The translations under genes were made by a program, and so were the position numbers. 64,000 bases of DNA from assembly GCA_947489665.1 (NCBI GenBank), contig CANLEH010000001.1:1770501-1834500 (forward strand), written 5' to 3'. Positions 1 to 9,302 of the stretch are shown one piece after another. The DNA comes from an uncultured Roseicyclus sp. GTDB taxonomy: Bacteria > Pseudomonadota > Alphaproteobacteria > Rhodobacterales > Rhodobacteraceae. The notes beneath the pieces were generated by a model. It saw only the letters and a program-made list of their open reading frames with translations, had not been told where the DNA came from and did not search any database. The first letter of the stretch is position 1; the number at the start of each line of letters is the position of its first letter.

Positions 1-2
1 CG

Positions 3-443
3 CGCGGAGATGGGCCGTTCGACGTGGCCGATTTCCTGTGCTCGATGACGCAAGACGTCTGGAACCGCCGCATGCTCTCGCGCCTGACCCGCGCCTACGC
101 GCCCGCGCTGAACTACCAAGGCCCGACGAACCGCAGCTATCGTAGCCTCGCGCAATACCAATCCGCGCTTCTGTCGTTGCTCGCCATGTTCCCAGACCTC
201 AGCTTTGAGCCTGAGGCGCTTTACTACATGCAGGACGGGCAGAGCACGACATGGTCGTCCCTGCGTTGGTCTGCCACTGGCACCCATGGCGGGTTTGGGC
301 CATATGGGGCGCCAACGGGCCGGGAAGTGCGCATTTGGGGCATCACCCAGCACAAGATCGTCGGTGAGACGATCACCGAGGAATGGATGCAATTCAACGA
401 ATTCGACCTCTTGCGCCAATTGGCGCCGGACCCGACCCCTTAA
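3..443 (+). CDS. SnoaL-like / NTF2-fold protein, 5' end cut by window
   Basis: The reading frame is open from the first bases of the window, so the true start lies upstream; a GTG at 24 is in frame but is probably internal. The visible C-terminal part of about 146 residues has the make-up of SnoaL-like polyketide cyclase/ester cyclase proteins, small cone-shaped alpha+beta barrels of about 150-300 residues: helix-rich N-part, the phrase FPDLSFEPEAL, then a beta-rich end finishing with EEWMQFNEFDLL. Members bind or isomerise small hydrophobic compounds, and many have no known substrate. It lies 54 bases before a double-cupin gene and an RraA-like gene on the same strand, so it probably belongs to one small catabolic operon. 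The family call is moderately sure; the substrate is unknown. Confidence 0.6.
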   Translation, partial: RGDGPFDVADFLCSMTQDVWNRRMLSRLTRAYAPALNYQGPTNRSYRSLAQYQSALLSLLAMFPDLSFEPEALYYMQDGQSTTWSSLRWSATGTHGGFGPYGAPTGREVRIWGITQHKIVGETITEEWMQFNEFDLLRQLAPDPTP

Positions 444-497
444 GCCAAGGGCAATCAGCCCAAGCCAGACCGCAACCCACATCAGGTGGAGGACGAC

Positions 498-1490
498 ATG
501 AAAGACATGAAAGCTGCACAGATGGACGCCAACATTGTCCGCTACGGGGAGCTCAAGCCCTGCAAAACCGCCTTCATCGACGCCCACACGCCGGGCAGCG
601 ACCAGAAAGAGAATTTTACGATCATTGGCGGTGGGGTCTCAGAATCCGCCGATCAGCACGTCCACATCACGGACAAGATCGGGTTCAACATCGGGGCGGC
701 GGGCCAGCCCCCGAAATGCCGCAACTCTCTGCACAGCCACCGCACCGCAGAGGTGTTCTTTGTCCTCAAGGGCCGCTGGCGGTTCTTCTGGGGTCGCTAC
801 GGCGATGCGGGTGAAGTGACGCTGGAGGAAGGCGATATCTTCAACATTCCCACCGGCATCTTCCGGGGATTCGAGAATATCGGCGATGATTACGGGATGA
901 TCATGGCGATCCTGGGCGGCGACGACGCCGGGGGCGGCGTGATCTGGGCGCCGCAAGTGATCGAGGATGCGGCCGATCATGGGTTGGTCCTGTCCGAGCA
1001 GGGGAAGCTCTACGACACCAAGAAGGGCGAAGCCTTGCCCGATGGCGTGAAGCCGATGCCGATGCTGACGGCGGAAGAGTTGAAGGCCTTCCCGGAACCT
1101 ACGACGGCAGATGTCGTGCCGAACTATGTGGCGCGCTACTGGGATATGGTCGCGCTTTCTGATCGCACGCCGGCCAAGGTGATCGGCGCGACAGGCATGC
1201 TGCGCGACAAGCCGGGATTTGAGGTTGATTTCATCACCCGTGGATCGGCCTCGGACGCGATGCACAGCCATGACCATGCGTCTGTCCTCATGCCCGTGAC
1301 GGGCCATTGGCGGGTGACCTGGGCAGGCAATGGTGAGTTTGAGGCGGGCGAAACGACGCTCGCGCCCGGTGACACCATGAAAGTGCCCGCCGGTCTGGCG
1401 CACTCCGCCGTGCCGTCCATGACGGGCGAAGCGGCGCTTTATCATGTGGTCGGCACCGATGATCCGGCAGGAGCGACCTGGAATGGCTGA
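498..1490 (+). CDS. Two-domain cupin protein
   Basis: This 330-residue protein carries two cupin beta-barrels. The first lies around residues 70-140 and has the metal-ligand pattern HSHRTAEVFFVLKG followed by EGDIFNIPTGIFRGFEN. The second, around residues 240-320, has MHSHDHASVLMPVTG and PGDTMKVPAGLAHS. Bicupins of this size include dioxygenases (gentisate or homogentisate type) and isomerases, but no subfamily is clear. The start is placed at ATG 498 because GGTGGAGGA sits just upstream; an in-frame GTG at 486 falls inside that ribosome-binding site. It overlaps the next gene by eight bases, which suggests translational coupling with the RraA-like protein and a shared pathway, perhaps degradation of a ring-cleavage product. 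Function is unresolved. Confidence 0.75.
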   Translation: MKDMKAAQMDANIVRYGELKPCKTAFIDAHTPGSDQKENFTIIGGGVSESADQHVHITDKIGFNIGAAGQPPKCRNSLHSHRTAEVFFVLKGRWRFFWGRYGDAGEVTLEEGDIFNIPTGIFRGFENIGDDYGMIMAILGGDDAGGGVIWAPQVIEDAADHGLVLSEQGKLYDTKKGEALPDGVKPMPMLTAEELKAFPEPTTADVVPNYVARYWDMVALSDRTPAKVIGATGMLRDKPGFEVDFITRGSASDAMHSHDHASVLMPVTGHWRVTWAGNGEFEAGETTLAPGDTMKVPAGLAHSAVPSMTGEAALYHVVGTDDPAGATWNG

Positions 1491-2187
1491 GATACCTGCC
1501 GATCTGCTGGCGCTTCTGCGCCAGGTCGACACGCCCACCGTCTGCAATGCCATCGAAGTCGCACAAGGGCAGCGCGGCTTCAACCGCTTCACGCGGGGCA
1601 CGATGCAGCATTCCAAACCGGGGGATCCGCCCATCGTCGGCCGCGCTCGGACGGCAAAGATTGCGGGTCTTGCCCCGCCGCAAGAAGCGCCCGACGTGAT
1701 CCGCGCCCGGCGGATGGAATACTTCCGATCCATGGCAGGCGGCGACGGTCCGACCTGTGCTGTGGTCGAGGATCTCGACTACCCCAATTGCATCGCCGGT
1801 TGGTGGGGCGAGGTTCACGTCGCCGTCCATAAGGGCCTTGGCCTTGCGGGCGCAGTGACGAACGGGGTGATGCGCGATCTGGACGTGATTGATGAGGGCT
1901 TCCCCGTTCTGGCCGGATCGGTCGGGGTGAGCCATGGCTTCGTCCATGTCCGCGAGATCGGGACACCGGTGTCGATCATGGGGCTTCAGGTGGCGCAGGG
2001 CGAATTGGTTCATGCGGACCGGCACGGCGCCTTGGTCGTCCCCGAAGAGGTGATCCCGTCCCTGAAAGCGGCCATCGAGACGGTTATCGCCTCTGAGGCC
2101 ATCGTGCTTGAGCCGGCCCGCGAAGACGGCTTTGACATTGAAAAGTTGGCCGAGGCCTGGGGCAAGTTCGAAGCCGCACGGACCTGA
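1483..2187 (+). CDS. RraA-like / HMG aldolase family protein
   Basis: This 234-residue protein belongs to the RraA fold family (formerly annotated as dimethylmenaquinone methyltransferase-like), which includes 4-hydroxy-4-methyl-2-oxoglutarate aldolases and oxaloacetate decarboxylases as well as RNase E inhibitors. The core GAVTNGVMRDLDVI near residues 120-133 matches the family's substrate and metal loop, where GxxRD supplies the Arg and Asp; the usual Asp before the Gly is Asn here, a small deviation. A class II aldolase role on a 2-oxo acid fits its coupling to the cupin gene. The start at ATG 1483 follows AGGAG at 1468-1472 and gives the usual family length, whereas longer in-frame starts lie inside the cupin gene. 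A good terminator follows, so this is the operon's last gene. Confidence 0.75.
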   Translation: MAEIPADLLALLRQVDTPTVCNAIEVAQGQRGFNRFTRGTMQHSKPGDPPIVGRARTAKIAGLAPPQEAPDVIRARRMEYFRSMAGGDGPTCAVVEDLDYPNCIAGWWGEVHVAVHKGLGLAGAVTNGVMRDLDVIDEGFPVLAGSVGVSHGFVHVREIGTPVSIMGLQVAQGELVHADRHGALVVPEEVIPSLKAAIETVIASEAIVLEPAREDGFDIEKLAEAWGKFEAART

Positions 2188-2229
2188 CCAACAGCGGGTC
2201 ATTCTATCTGATCTTTTGAGCCGAAAATA

Positions 2230-2253
2230 CCGGGCGACTCAGCCCGGTTTTTT
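2230..2253 (+). terminator. Rho-independent terminator after RraA-like gene
   Basis: CCGGGC at 2230-2235 pairs with GCCCGG at 2242-2247 around a six-base loop and is followed by six T residues at 2248-2253. It lies 42 bases after the RraA-like stop and closes the first operon. Confidence 0.85.
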
Positions 2254-2591
2254 GGGCCGCGTACTTGCGACCGGCATGCAAGTGTTTGTCGACCTCGCCT
2301 TTTCCGGGGTGCGGCATATTGGGTCACGCACTCCGCTGCAAATTTGAATGGTAAAGATGTTAGCGCTGACGTTACGTCACGCATGCGTAAGAACCCGTTG
2401 TGCGCAAAGCAAATTCCGGCGTTCGTAAAAAATTTCACAATTTACTTAACTAAAACGGCTGAGTTTTTACACGATGAAAACGAAATGCCACGGTCCCCCT
2501 CTCAGTAACCGGGATGGCGTGTGTAGCCTCTGTGCCAAAGGGCATTGCTGTCAAAGCGGCCCATTTGTCCCGATGCGCAGGAGGAAGCATT
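2254..2591 (+). other. Intergenic region upstream of acs, promoter expected
   Basis: This stretch holds no convincing gene. It is locally AT-rich at about 2405-2475, in contrast to its surroundings, and carries a perfect 10-base palindrome ACGCATGCGT at 2379-2388. The acs ribosome-binding site AGGAGG lies at its right end. A promoter and operators for the acetate operon are expected here, but I could not assign a -35/-10 pair with confidence. Confidence 0.4.
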
Positions 2592-4541
2592 ATGAAGGAC
2601 ACCGTCCAGATTGGATCGACCAAACCAACTCCGCATGTGGATGCCGAGGGCTATGCCACGATGTATGCGCAGTCGATCGACAACCCGGATGCGTTCTGGG
2701 GGGAGCAGGGCAAGCGGATCGACTGGATCAAGCCCTATACCAAGGTCAAGAACACCAGTTTCGCGCCCGGCAATATCGACATTCGCTGGTACGAGGATGG
2801 CACGCTGAACGTCAGCGCCAATTGCATCGACCGCCATCTTGAGACGCGCGGTGATCAGACCGCCATCATCTGGGAGCCGGACAGCCCCGAGGATGAGGCG
2901 CTGCACATCACCTACCGTCAGCTGCACACAGAAGTCAGCAAGATGGCAAATGTTTTAAAAGACCTCGGCGTGACGAAGGGTGATCGCGTTGTCCTCTACC
3001 TGCCGATGATCCCGGAGGCCGCCTATGCGATGCTGGCCTGCGCACGGATTGGGGCGATCCATTCCATCGTGTTTGCGGGCTTTTCAGCCGACGCTCTGGG
3101 GGCTCGGGTGAACGCCTGTGACGCGAAGGTTGTCATCACGGCAGATGGCGCGCCACGTGGTGGCCGCGTGACCAAGCTGAAGGACAACGTCAATCAGGCG
3201 CTGCTGCATGTCGCGGCAGACGTGAAATGCCTTGTGGTCCAGCGCACGGGCGAACAGGTCGCATGGCGCGATCGCCTGGATTTTTGGCTGCATGAGATGG
3301 CGGAAAAGGTCAGTGCCGAGTGCCCGCCGGAGGAGATGGGCGCGGAGGACCCGTTGTTCATCCTCTACACCTCCGGCTCCACCGGTCAGCCCAAGGGCGT
3401 GGTGCACACCACGGGCGGCTACATCGTCTACGCCGCGATGACCCACGAATATACGTTCGATTACCACGATGGCGACATCTTCTGGTGCACGGCGGATGTG
3501 GGCTGGGTCACGGGTCACAGCTACATCGTTTACGGCCCGCTCGCCAATGGCGGCACCACGATCATGTTCGAAGGCGTGCCGACATATCCAGATGCGGGAC
3601 GGTTCTGGGCTGTGTGTGAAAAGCACAAGGTCAACCAGTTCTACACCGCGCCCACCGCGATCCGCGCCCTGATGGGCAAGGGGAATGAGTGGGTCGAAAA
3701 GTATGACCTGAGCGATCTGCGGGTTCTGGGATCAGTCGGGGAGCCGATCAACCCGGAGGCGTGGAACTGGTACAACGACGTTGTGGGCAAAGGGAAATGC
3801 CCCATCGTTGATACCTTCTGGCAGACGGAAACAGGGGGTCACATGATGACCCCGCTGCCGTTCGCCACCAAGCTCAAGCCCGGCGCGGCGCAGCAGCCGT
3901 TCTTCGGTGTGCAACCCGTGGTGCTGGAGCCGACCTCCGGCGAGGTGGTCGAAGGCAATGGCGTAGAAGGCGTGCTTTGCATCGCTGACAGTTGGCCCGG
4001 CCAGATGCGCACGGTCTGGGGCGATCACGAGCGGTTCGAGAAGACCTATTTCTCCGACTACAAAGGCTACTATTTCTCGGGCGACGGTTGCCGCCGGGAT
4101 GAGGACGGCGATTTCTGGATCACGGGCCGTGTGGACGATGTGATCAACGTCTCCGGTCACCGGATGGGCACGGCAGAGGTCGAAAGCGCGCTGGTGGCCC
4201 ACGCCAAGGTCGCCGAGAGCGCCGTGGTTGGGTATCCGCACGACGTGAAGGGGCAGGGCATCTACGCCTATGTCACCCTGATGCAGGGCGAAGAGCCGTC
4301 TGATGAGTTGCGCAAAGAGCTTGAGACCTGGGTCCGTGCCGAAATCGGCCCGATCGCCAAGCCCGACCTGATCCAATGGGCGCCGGGCCTGCCCAAGACC
4401 CGTTCCGGCAAGATCATGCGCCGGATCCTGCGAAAGATCGCCGAGGATGATTTCGGTGCACTTGGCGACACATCTACGCTGGCCGAACCGGAAGTGGTCG
4501 ATGACCTGATTGCCAATCGCATGAACCGGAGGGACGTGTGA
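2592..4541 (+). CDS. acs: Acetyl-CoA synthetase (AMP-forming)
   Basis: This 649-residue protein activates acetate with ATP and CoA to acetyl-CoA, releasing AMP and pyrophosphate in the cytoplasm. It carries the adenylating-enzyme signatures in order: the phosphate loop [11 protein letters not shown] near residue 260, the aromatic motif [10 protein letters not shown] near 410, the hinge motif [13 protein letters not shown] near 515, and the C-terminal [11 protein letters not shown], whose Lys607 is the catalytic lysine that is regulated by acetylation in other bacteria. Length matches the family (about 650). ATG 2592 is chosen because AGGAGG lies nine bases upstream. The stop overlaps the adk start (TGATG), so AMP-forming and AMP-recycling enzymes are translated together. 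The acetate/solute symporter follows two genes later. Confidence 0.97.
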   Translation: MKDTVQIGSTKPTPHVDAEGYATMYAQSIDNPDAFWGEQGKRIDWIKPYTKVKNTSFAPGNIDIRWYEDGTLNVSANCIDRHLETRGDQTAIIWEPDSPEDEALHITYRQLHTEVSKMANVLKDLGVTKGDRVVLYLPMIPEAAYAMLACARIGAIHSIVFAGFSADALGARVNACDAKVVITADGAPRGGRVTKLKDNVNQALLHVAADVKCLVVQRTGEQVAWRDRLDFWLHEMAEKVSAECPPEEMGAEDPLFILYTSGSTGQPKGVVHTTGGYIVYAAMTHEYTFDYHDGDIFWCTADVGWVTGHSYIVYGPLANGGTTIMFEGVPTYPDAGRFWAVCEKHKVNQFYTAPTAIRALMGKGNEWVEKYDLSDLRVLGSVGEPINPEAWNWYNDVVGKGKCPIVDTFWQTETGGHMMTPLPFATKLKPGAAQQPFFGVQPVVLEPTSGEVVEGNGVEGVLCIADSWPGQMRTVWGDHERFEKTYFSDYKGYYFSGDGCRRDEDGDFWITGRVDDVINVSGHRMGTAEVESALVAHAKVAESAVVGYPHDVKGQGIYAYVTLMQGEEPSDELRKELETWVRAEIGPIAKPDLIQWAPGLPKTRSGKIMRRILRKIAEDDFGALGDTSTLAEPEVVDDLIANRMNRRDV

Positions 4542-5221
4542 TGGATGGGGCCGCAACAGCCACCACCACGCCGATCCTGATCCTTCTCGGGCCTCCGGGC
4601 GCAGGGAAGGGGACCCAGGCGCGCAAGCTGGAGGAAGGTTTCGGACTGATCCAGCTGTCCACTGGCGATCTTTTGCGTGCCGCTGTCGCAGCCGGGACCG
4701 AGGCCGGTAAAGCTGCCGAGGCGGTGATGAAGGCGGGCGGGCTCGTCAGTGATGAAATCGTGCTTGCTATCCTGACCGATCGGCTGGCGCAGGACGATTG
4801 CGTCAAGGGCGTTGTGCTGGATGGCTTCCCCCGCACCACGGCGCAGGCCGAGGCGCTCGACACGATGTTGGCTGAGCGGGGGCAGGGCATCAGCGCCGTC
4901 ATCTCGCTGGAGGTGGACGAAGAGGCGATGGTCAAACGCGTCGCGGGCCGCTTTACCTGCGGCAATTGCGGCGAGGGCTTCCATGAGGCGTTCAAGCCGA
5001 CCGCCATCGACGGTGTCTGCGATGCCTGTGGGTCGCGCAACATGACCCGCCGGGCCGATGACAACGCGGATACGGCACGCTCCCGCCTGCAGGCCTATGC
5101 CGAGCAGACGGCACCGTTGATCAACTATTACGACGCGCGCGGCACGCTCGCCCGGGTCGATGCCATGGGTGAGATCGCGGACATCAGCACACAGATCAGC
5201 CGGATCGTCGCATCCGCCTGA
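4541..5221 (+). CDS. adk: Adenylate kinase, zinc-lid type
   Basis: Adenylate kinase converts AMP plus ATP to two ADP. The 226-residue protein has the P-loop GPPGAGKGT at residues 17-25, the NMP-binding region STGDLLRAA, DGFPRTTAQA near 95, and a LID domain with four cysteines (C140, C143, C160, C163) in CxxC pairs that would hold structural zinc. ATG 4541 is preferred over GTG 4538 because GGAGG is better spaced. The gene overlaps the acs stop by one base, so the AMP made by Acs can be removed where it is produced. In most alphaproteobacteria the housekeeping adk sits next to secY in the ribosomal cluster; this copy is therefore probably an additional, acetate-linked paralogue, an inference that needs the whole genome. 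Confidence 0.95.
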   Translation: MDGAATATTTPILILLGPPGAGKGTQARKLEEGFGLIQLSTGDLLRAAVAAGTEAGKAAEAVMKAGGLVSDEIVLAILTDRLAQDDCVKGVVLDGFPRTTAQAEALDTMLAERGQGISAVISLEVDEEAMVKRVAGRFTCGNCGEGFHEAFKPTAIDGVCDACGSRNMTRRADDNADTARSRLQAYAEQTAPLINYYDARGTLARVDAMGEIADISTQISRIVASA

Positions 5222-5300
5222 CGGACATGCGCCGCCCCGACAGGGCGGCCACAAGATCTATTCAGAAACGACCTCAGACAAATGAAAGAGGAGGACAGTC

Positions 5301-5585
5301 ATGGTCGACAATCCAAATGAGGCTCCAGCCGCGACCGGAGATGACTCGGTCTACTGGAAAACCAATATCCGCATCATCATGGCCTGCCTTGCCATCTGGG
5401 CGCTGGTGTCCTTCGGCTTCGGCATCGTGCTGCGCCCCATGCTGTCTGGCATCGGCGTGGGCGGCACGGACCTGGGCTTCTGGTTCGCGCAGCAAGGCTC
5501 GATCTTGTGCTTCCTGGCACTGATCTTCTTCTACGCCTGGCGGATGAACAAACTCGACAAGCAATACGGCGTGGATGAGGAGTAA
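5301..5585 (+). CDS. DUF4212 small membrane subunit of a sodium/solute symporter
   Basis: A 94-residue protein with two membrane helices (about residues 25-47 and 62-82), a soluble N-terminus containing DSVYWKTN, and a C-terminal KLDKQYGVDEE. This matches DUF4212 proteins, which almost always sit directly before a sodium:solute symporter gene and are thought to act as its small subunit. Here the symporter starts six bases after the stop. AGGAGGA lies before the ATG. Its precise role is not known; support of symporter assembly or activity is inferred from gene order. Confidence 0.88.
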   Translation: MVDNPNEAPAATGDDSVYWKTNIRIIMACLAIWALVSFGFGIVLRPMLSGIGVGGTDLGFWFAQQGSILCFLALIFFYAWRMNKLDKQYGVDEE

Positions 5586-5591
5586 TCAGCC

Positions 5592-7373
5592 ATGGACCAG
5601 TTTACCCTTAACCTGCTGTTTGTAGGCGCATCTTTCGCGCTCTACATCGGCATCGCGGTTTGGGCCCGGGCGGGCTCGACCAGCGAATTCTACGCCGCCG
5701 GGCGCGGCGTTCACCCGGTCACAAACGGCATGGCCACAGCGGCAGACTGGATGTCTGCAGCCTCGTTCATCTCGATGGCGGGCCTGATCGCGTTCACCGG
5801 CTACGACAATTCCAGCTTCCTGATGGGTTGGACGGGCGGTTACGTGCTTCTGGCGCTGCTGCTTGCGCCTTACCTGCGGAAATTCGGCAAGTTCACCGTA
5901 TCTGAGTTCATCGGCGATCGGTTCTATTCCAAGACTGCGCGCATGGTTGCTGTGATCTGCCTGCTGGTGGCCTCCATCACCTACGTGATCGGTCAGATGC
6001 AGGGCGTGGGCATCGCCTTTGGCCGCTTCCTTGAGATTGACGCCTTCTGGGGTCTGCTCATCGGGGCCTGTGTGGTCTTCGCCTATGCCGTGTTTGGCGG
6101 CATGAAGGGTGTGACCTACACCCAGGTGGCGCAGTATTGCGTTCTGATCACCGCCTACACGATCCCGGCGGTCTTCATCTCGCTGCAATTGACGGGCAAT
6201 CCGATCCCGGCGCTTGGCCTCTTTGGCTCGACCGAAAGCGGGGAGCCGCTTTTGGCCACGCTGAACCAGATCGTCACCGATCTTGGCTTCAACGAATATA
6301 CCGCCGCCCATGGCTCGACCATCAACATGGTGCTCTTCACCTTGTCGCTGATGATCGGCACCGCGGGTCTGCCCCACGTCATCATGCGCTTCTTCACGGT
6401 GCCCAAAGTGTCTGACGCCCGTTGGTCGGCCGGTTGGACGCTGGTGTTCATCGCGCTGCTTTACCTGACGGCTCCTGCCGTGGGTGCCATGGCACGCCTG
6501 AACATCTCCGAGATGATGTGGCCCAACGGCACAGGCGGCGATGCTGTCAGCGTTGAAACTATTGAGAACGACCCCGACTATGCCTGGATGGGCACCTGGG
6601 CGGCCACCGGCCTTCTGGGGTGGGAAGATCGCAATGGCGACGGCATGATCCAGTACTACAACGACGCAAACCCTGATCTTCAGGAGCGCGCCGATGCCGC
6701 CGGTTGGGAAGGCAATGAGCTGACCAACTTCAACCGCGACATACTTGTGCTGGCCAACCCCGAGATTGCCAACTTGCCCGGCTGGGTGATCGGCCTTGTG
6801 GCGGCAGGCGGCCTTGCGGCGGCTCTGTCCACGGCGGCGGGTCTTCTGCTGGCGATCTCCTCGGCGGTCTCCCACGACCTTCTGAAGGGGCAGCTGACGC
6901 CGAACATGTCTGAGAAGTCCGAGCTGCTTGCAGCGCGGATCTCGATGGCAGCGGCGATTGTGGTGGCGGTCCTATTGGGTCTGAACCCGCCAGGATTTGC
7001 GGCGCAAACCGTGGCCTTGGCCTTCGGCTTGGCGGCAGCCTCGATCTTCCCGGCACTGATGATGGGCATCTTCTCGAAGCGCATCAACAACTCCGGTGCG
7101 GTTGCGGGCATGCTGGCCGGTCTGACGGTCACGCTGATCTACATCTTCCTGCACAAGGGCTGGCTGTTCATTCCGGACACCAACTCCTTCACGGATGCGG
7201 ATCCGCTGCTTGGGCCGATCAAGTCGACTTCGTTTGGCGCAATCGGTGCGGCTGTGAACTTCGCGGTGGCGTACATCGTCTCCGGCATGACGAAGGAAAC
7301 GCCGCAGCACATCAAGGACCTGGTGGAAAGTGTCCGCATCCCGCGCGGTGCAGGTGCGGCAAGCGACCACTAA
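5592..7373 (+). CDS. Sodium:solute symporter, ActP/VC_2705-like
   Basis: A 593-residue inner-membrane transporter of the sodium:solute symporter family with about 13 hydrophobic segments. The N-terminal EFYAAGRGVHPVTNGMATA and the DWMSAASFISMAGLIA region contain the conserved sodium and substrate segments. It is longer than classical ActP because of a soluble loop of about 70 residues (around 315-385) rich in Asp and Asn (DRNGDGMIQYYNDAN), a feature of the VC_2705 subfamily that pairs with DUF4212 subunits. Its position downstream of acs and adk makes acetate or another short carboxylate the likely substrate. A calcium-binding-like DxNxDGxI sequence in the loop is notable. Substrate is inferred. 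Confidence 0.9.
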   Translation: MDQFTLNLLFVGASFALYIGIAVWARAGSTSEFYAAGRGVHPVTNGMATAADWMSAASFISMAGLIAFTGYDNSSFLMGWTGGYVLLALLLAPYLRKFGKFTVSEFIGDRFYSKTARMVAVICLLVASITYVIGQMQGVGIAFGRFLEIDAFWGLLIGACVVFAYAVFGGMKGVTYTQVAQYCVLITAYTIPAVFISLQLTGNPIPALGLFGSTESGEPLLATLNQIVTDLGFNEYTAAHGSTINMVLFTLSLMIGTAGLPHVIMRFFTVPKVSDARWSAGWTLVFIALLYLTAPAVGAMARLNISEMMWPNGTGGDAVSVETIENDPDYAWMGTWAATGLLGWEDRNGDGMIQYYNDANPDLQERADAAGWEGNELTNFNRDILVLANPEIANLPGWVIGLVAAGGLAAALSTAAGLLLAISSAVSHDLLKGQLTPNMSEKSELLAARISMAAAIVVAVLLGLNPPGFAAQTVALAFGLAAASIFPALMMGIFSKRINNSGAVAGMLAGLTVTLIYIFLHKGWLFIPDTNSFTDADPLLGPIKSTSFGAIGAAVNFAVAYIVSGMTKETPQHIKDLVESVRIPRGAGAASDH

Positions 7374-7481
7374 GGCCCAAGGGCATCGCCGTGACCTCTC
7401 CCACACGGCGGTGCTCCCATTACGACCCGAGCCTGTCCGTCCCCCGGGGCGGGCAGGACCGTATCATCCCGGAGACGCGAC

Positions 7482-9302
7482 ATGTCCCTTTCGGCAGAAC
7501 TGACGCGCTATCTCGCCTCCGTTCATCCATACGATAGCCTGGCTGAACCCGACCTGTTGGACCTGGCGGCCGTCTGTTCGATCCAAGACATGCGGGCGGG
7601 CGAGACCATCTTCGCAACCGGCGATGTCGTTGAATTTCTGTACCTTTTGGTCGCTGGCGAAGTTGAGGTTTTTGACGAGACCGGCGCCACCCTGTCCCTA
7701 CTGGGGCCCCGCAATTCGTTTGGCGAACGGGCGATCCTGCGCGGCGAGCGGGCCAGTCGGACCGCAAAAATCCTGTCCGACGCTAGCATGATCTGCATTC
7801 CGGCGGATGTGCTGACCCGACTTATCGCAGAGCATAAGGCAATCTCGAAATTCTTTAACCGCACGGGCCGTGCGCAGCCGCATCGGCAAGATCTGACGAC
7901 AATGGCCGTTGACGCCCTGATGACCCGCGATCCGGTGGTCTGCGGTCTGGATGCGACGATCCGTGAGGCCGCGTCAAAGATGTATGCGCACCGGATATCC
8001 TCCGTCTGCATTGTGGAGGCGGAAGCTTTCAAAGGCATCGTCACCCTGCGTGACATGAATGGAAAAGTGATCGTTGAGGGCGCCGACCCGACGGCGCCGG
8101 TTTCCTCCATCATGTCCGACGCGCCCTTGACGCTTGGCCCTGCTGCATTGGTGACGGATGTCCTGCATCTCATGGTTGAACGCGGCATAGGCCATGTTCC
8201 CATTGTTGAAGGGGACCGCCTTGTCGGCATCGTCACGCAAACCGACCTGACCCGCGCGCAGGCCATGACGTCGGCTGATCTGGTGGGCCGTGTAGCGAAA
8301 GCGCAAGACGCGGCGCAGATGGCGCGCGCCACGGCTGAGATCCCGCAGCTTCTGGTGCAACTGATCAGCGCAGGCGCGCGGCACGAGGTGGTGACGCGCC
8401 TGATCACTGACATCGCAGATACGGCAACGCGTCGCCTTTTGGCACTGGCAGAGGCAGAGTTTGGCCCGCCGCCCGTGCCCTATCTCTGGCTCGCCTGCGG
8501 CAGTCAGGGGCGGCAGGAACAAACGGGCGTGTCGGATCAGGACAATTGCCTGATCCTCTCAGACGATGTGACCGAGGCGGACTTGCCCTATTTCGAGGCA
8601 CTGGCGCGGTTTGTCTGCGACGGCCTCAACACGATCGGCTATGTCTATTGCCCCGGCGATATGATGGCCACTAACCCGCGCTGGCGGCAGAAGCTGTCGG
8701 TCTGGCGCAACTATTTCGACGGCTGGATCGCCCGGCCCAACCCAGAGGCGCAGATGCTGGCCTCCGTCATGTTCGACCTGCGGCCCATCGGGGGGGATGC
8801 CAGCCTGTTCGACGGGCTCCAGGCCGAGACCCTCAAGAAAGCATCGGCCAATTCGATCTTCGTGGCCCATATGGTGGCCAATTCTCTCAAGCATCATCCG
8901 CCGCTCGGGCTTTTGCGCGGCTTGGCGACCATACGGGCGGGCGAGCATCGCAACCAGCTTGACCTGAAGCACAATGGCGTCGTGCCGATCACCGATCTGG
9001 GCCGTATCAACGCGCTGCAAGGGCAGTTGGCGCCCGTGAACACACGCGCCCGACTTGAGGCCGCAATGGAGGCAAGTTTGGTGTCACCAAGCGGAGGGGC
9101 AGACCTATTGGAGGCCTATGACCTGATCGCCACCATGCGGCTCGAAGATCAAGTGAGCCAGATCAAGGCAGGCCTTGCGCCAGATAATTACCTTGATCCT
9201 GCGTCGTTATCGGATTTCGAACGCAGTCACCTGCGCGATGCATTTGTCGTGGTAAAGACGATGCAATCCGCCGCAGGGTCTGGGAAGGGAGCACTCAGCT
9301 GA
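7482..9302 (+). CDS. cNMP-binding, CBS-pair and DUF294 nucleotidyltransferase-like protein
   Basis: A 606-residue soluble signalling protein. Domains in order are a cyclic-nucleotide-binding barrel (about residues 25-120, with GERAILRGERASRTA as the phosphate-binding cassette), two CBS repeats (about 145-265, beginning ALMTRDPVVCG), a nucleotidyltransferase-like domain with CGSQGRQEQTGVSDQDN near 336-352 (GlnD-like GS...SDxD pattern), and a DUF294 C-terminal helical domain. Such proteins often neighbour sodium:solute symporters and a DnaQ-like exonuclease, as here. They are proposed to sense nucleotides and modify or regulate a partner, but the reaction is not established for most. The last A of its stop is the first base of the next start. 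Confidence 0.9.
   Translation: MSLSAELTRYLASVHPYDSLAEPDLLDLAAVCSIQDMRAGETIFATGDVVEFLYLLVAGEVEVFDETGATLSLLGPRNSFGERAILRGERASRTAKILSDASMICIPADVLTRLIAEHKAISKFFNRTGRAQPHRQDLTTMAVDALMTRDPVVCGLDATIREAASKMYAHRISSVCIVEAEAFKGIVTLRDMNGKVIVEGADPTAPVSSIMSDAPLTLGPAALVTDVLHLMVERGIGHVPIVEGDRLVGIVTQTDLTRAQAMTSADLVGRVAKAQDAAQMARATAEIPQLLVQLISAGARHEVVTRLITDIADTATRRLLALAEAEFGPPPVPYLWLACGSQGRQEQTGVSDQDNCLILSDDVTEADLPYFEALARFVCDGLNTIGYVYCPGDMMATNPRWRQKLSVWRNYFDGWIARPNPEAQMLASVMFDLRPIGGDASLFDGLQAETLKKASANSIFVAHMVANSLKHHPPLGLLRGLATIRAGEHRNQLDLKHNGVVPITDLGRINALQGQLAPVNTRARLEAAMEASLVSPSGGADLLEAYDLIATMRLEDQVSQIKAGLAPDNYLDPASLSDFERSHLRDAFVVVKTMQSAAGSGKGALS

Noticed and set aside
5586-6875. A 429-codon open frame on the minus strand within the symporter gene
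   Set aside because: It is a GC-driven shadow: charged, low-complexity product, while the plus strand encodes a typical 13-helix symporter.
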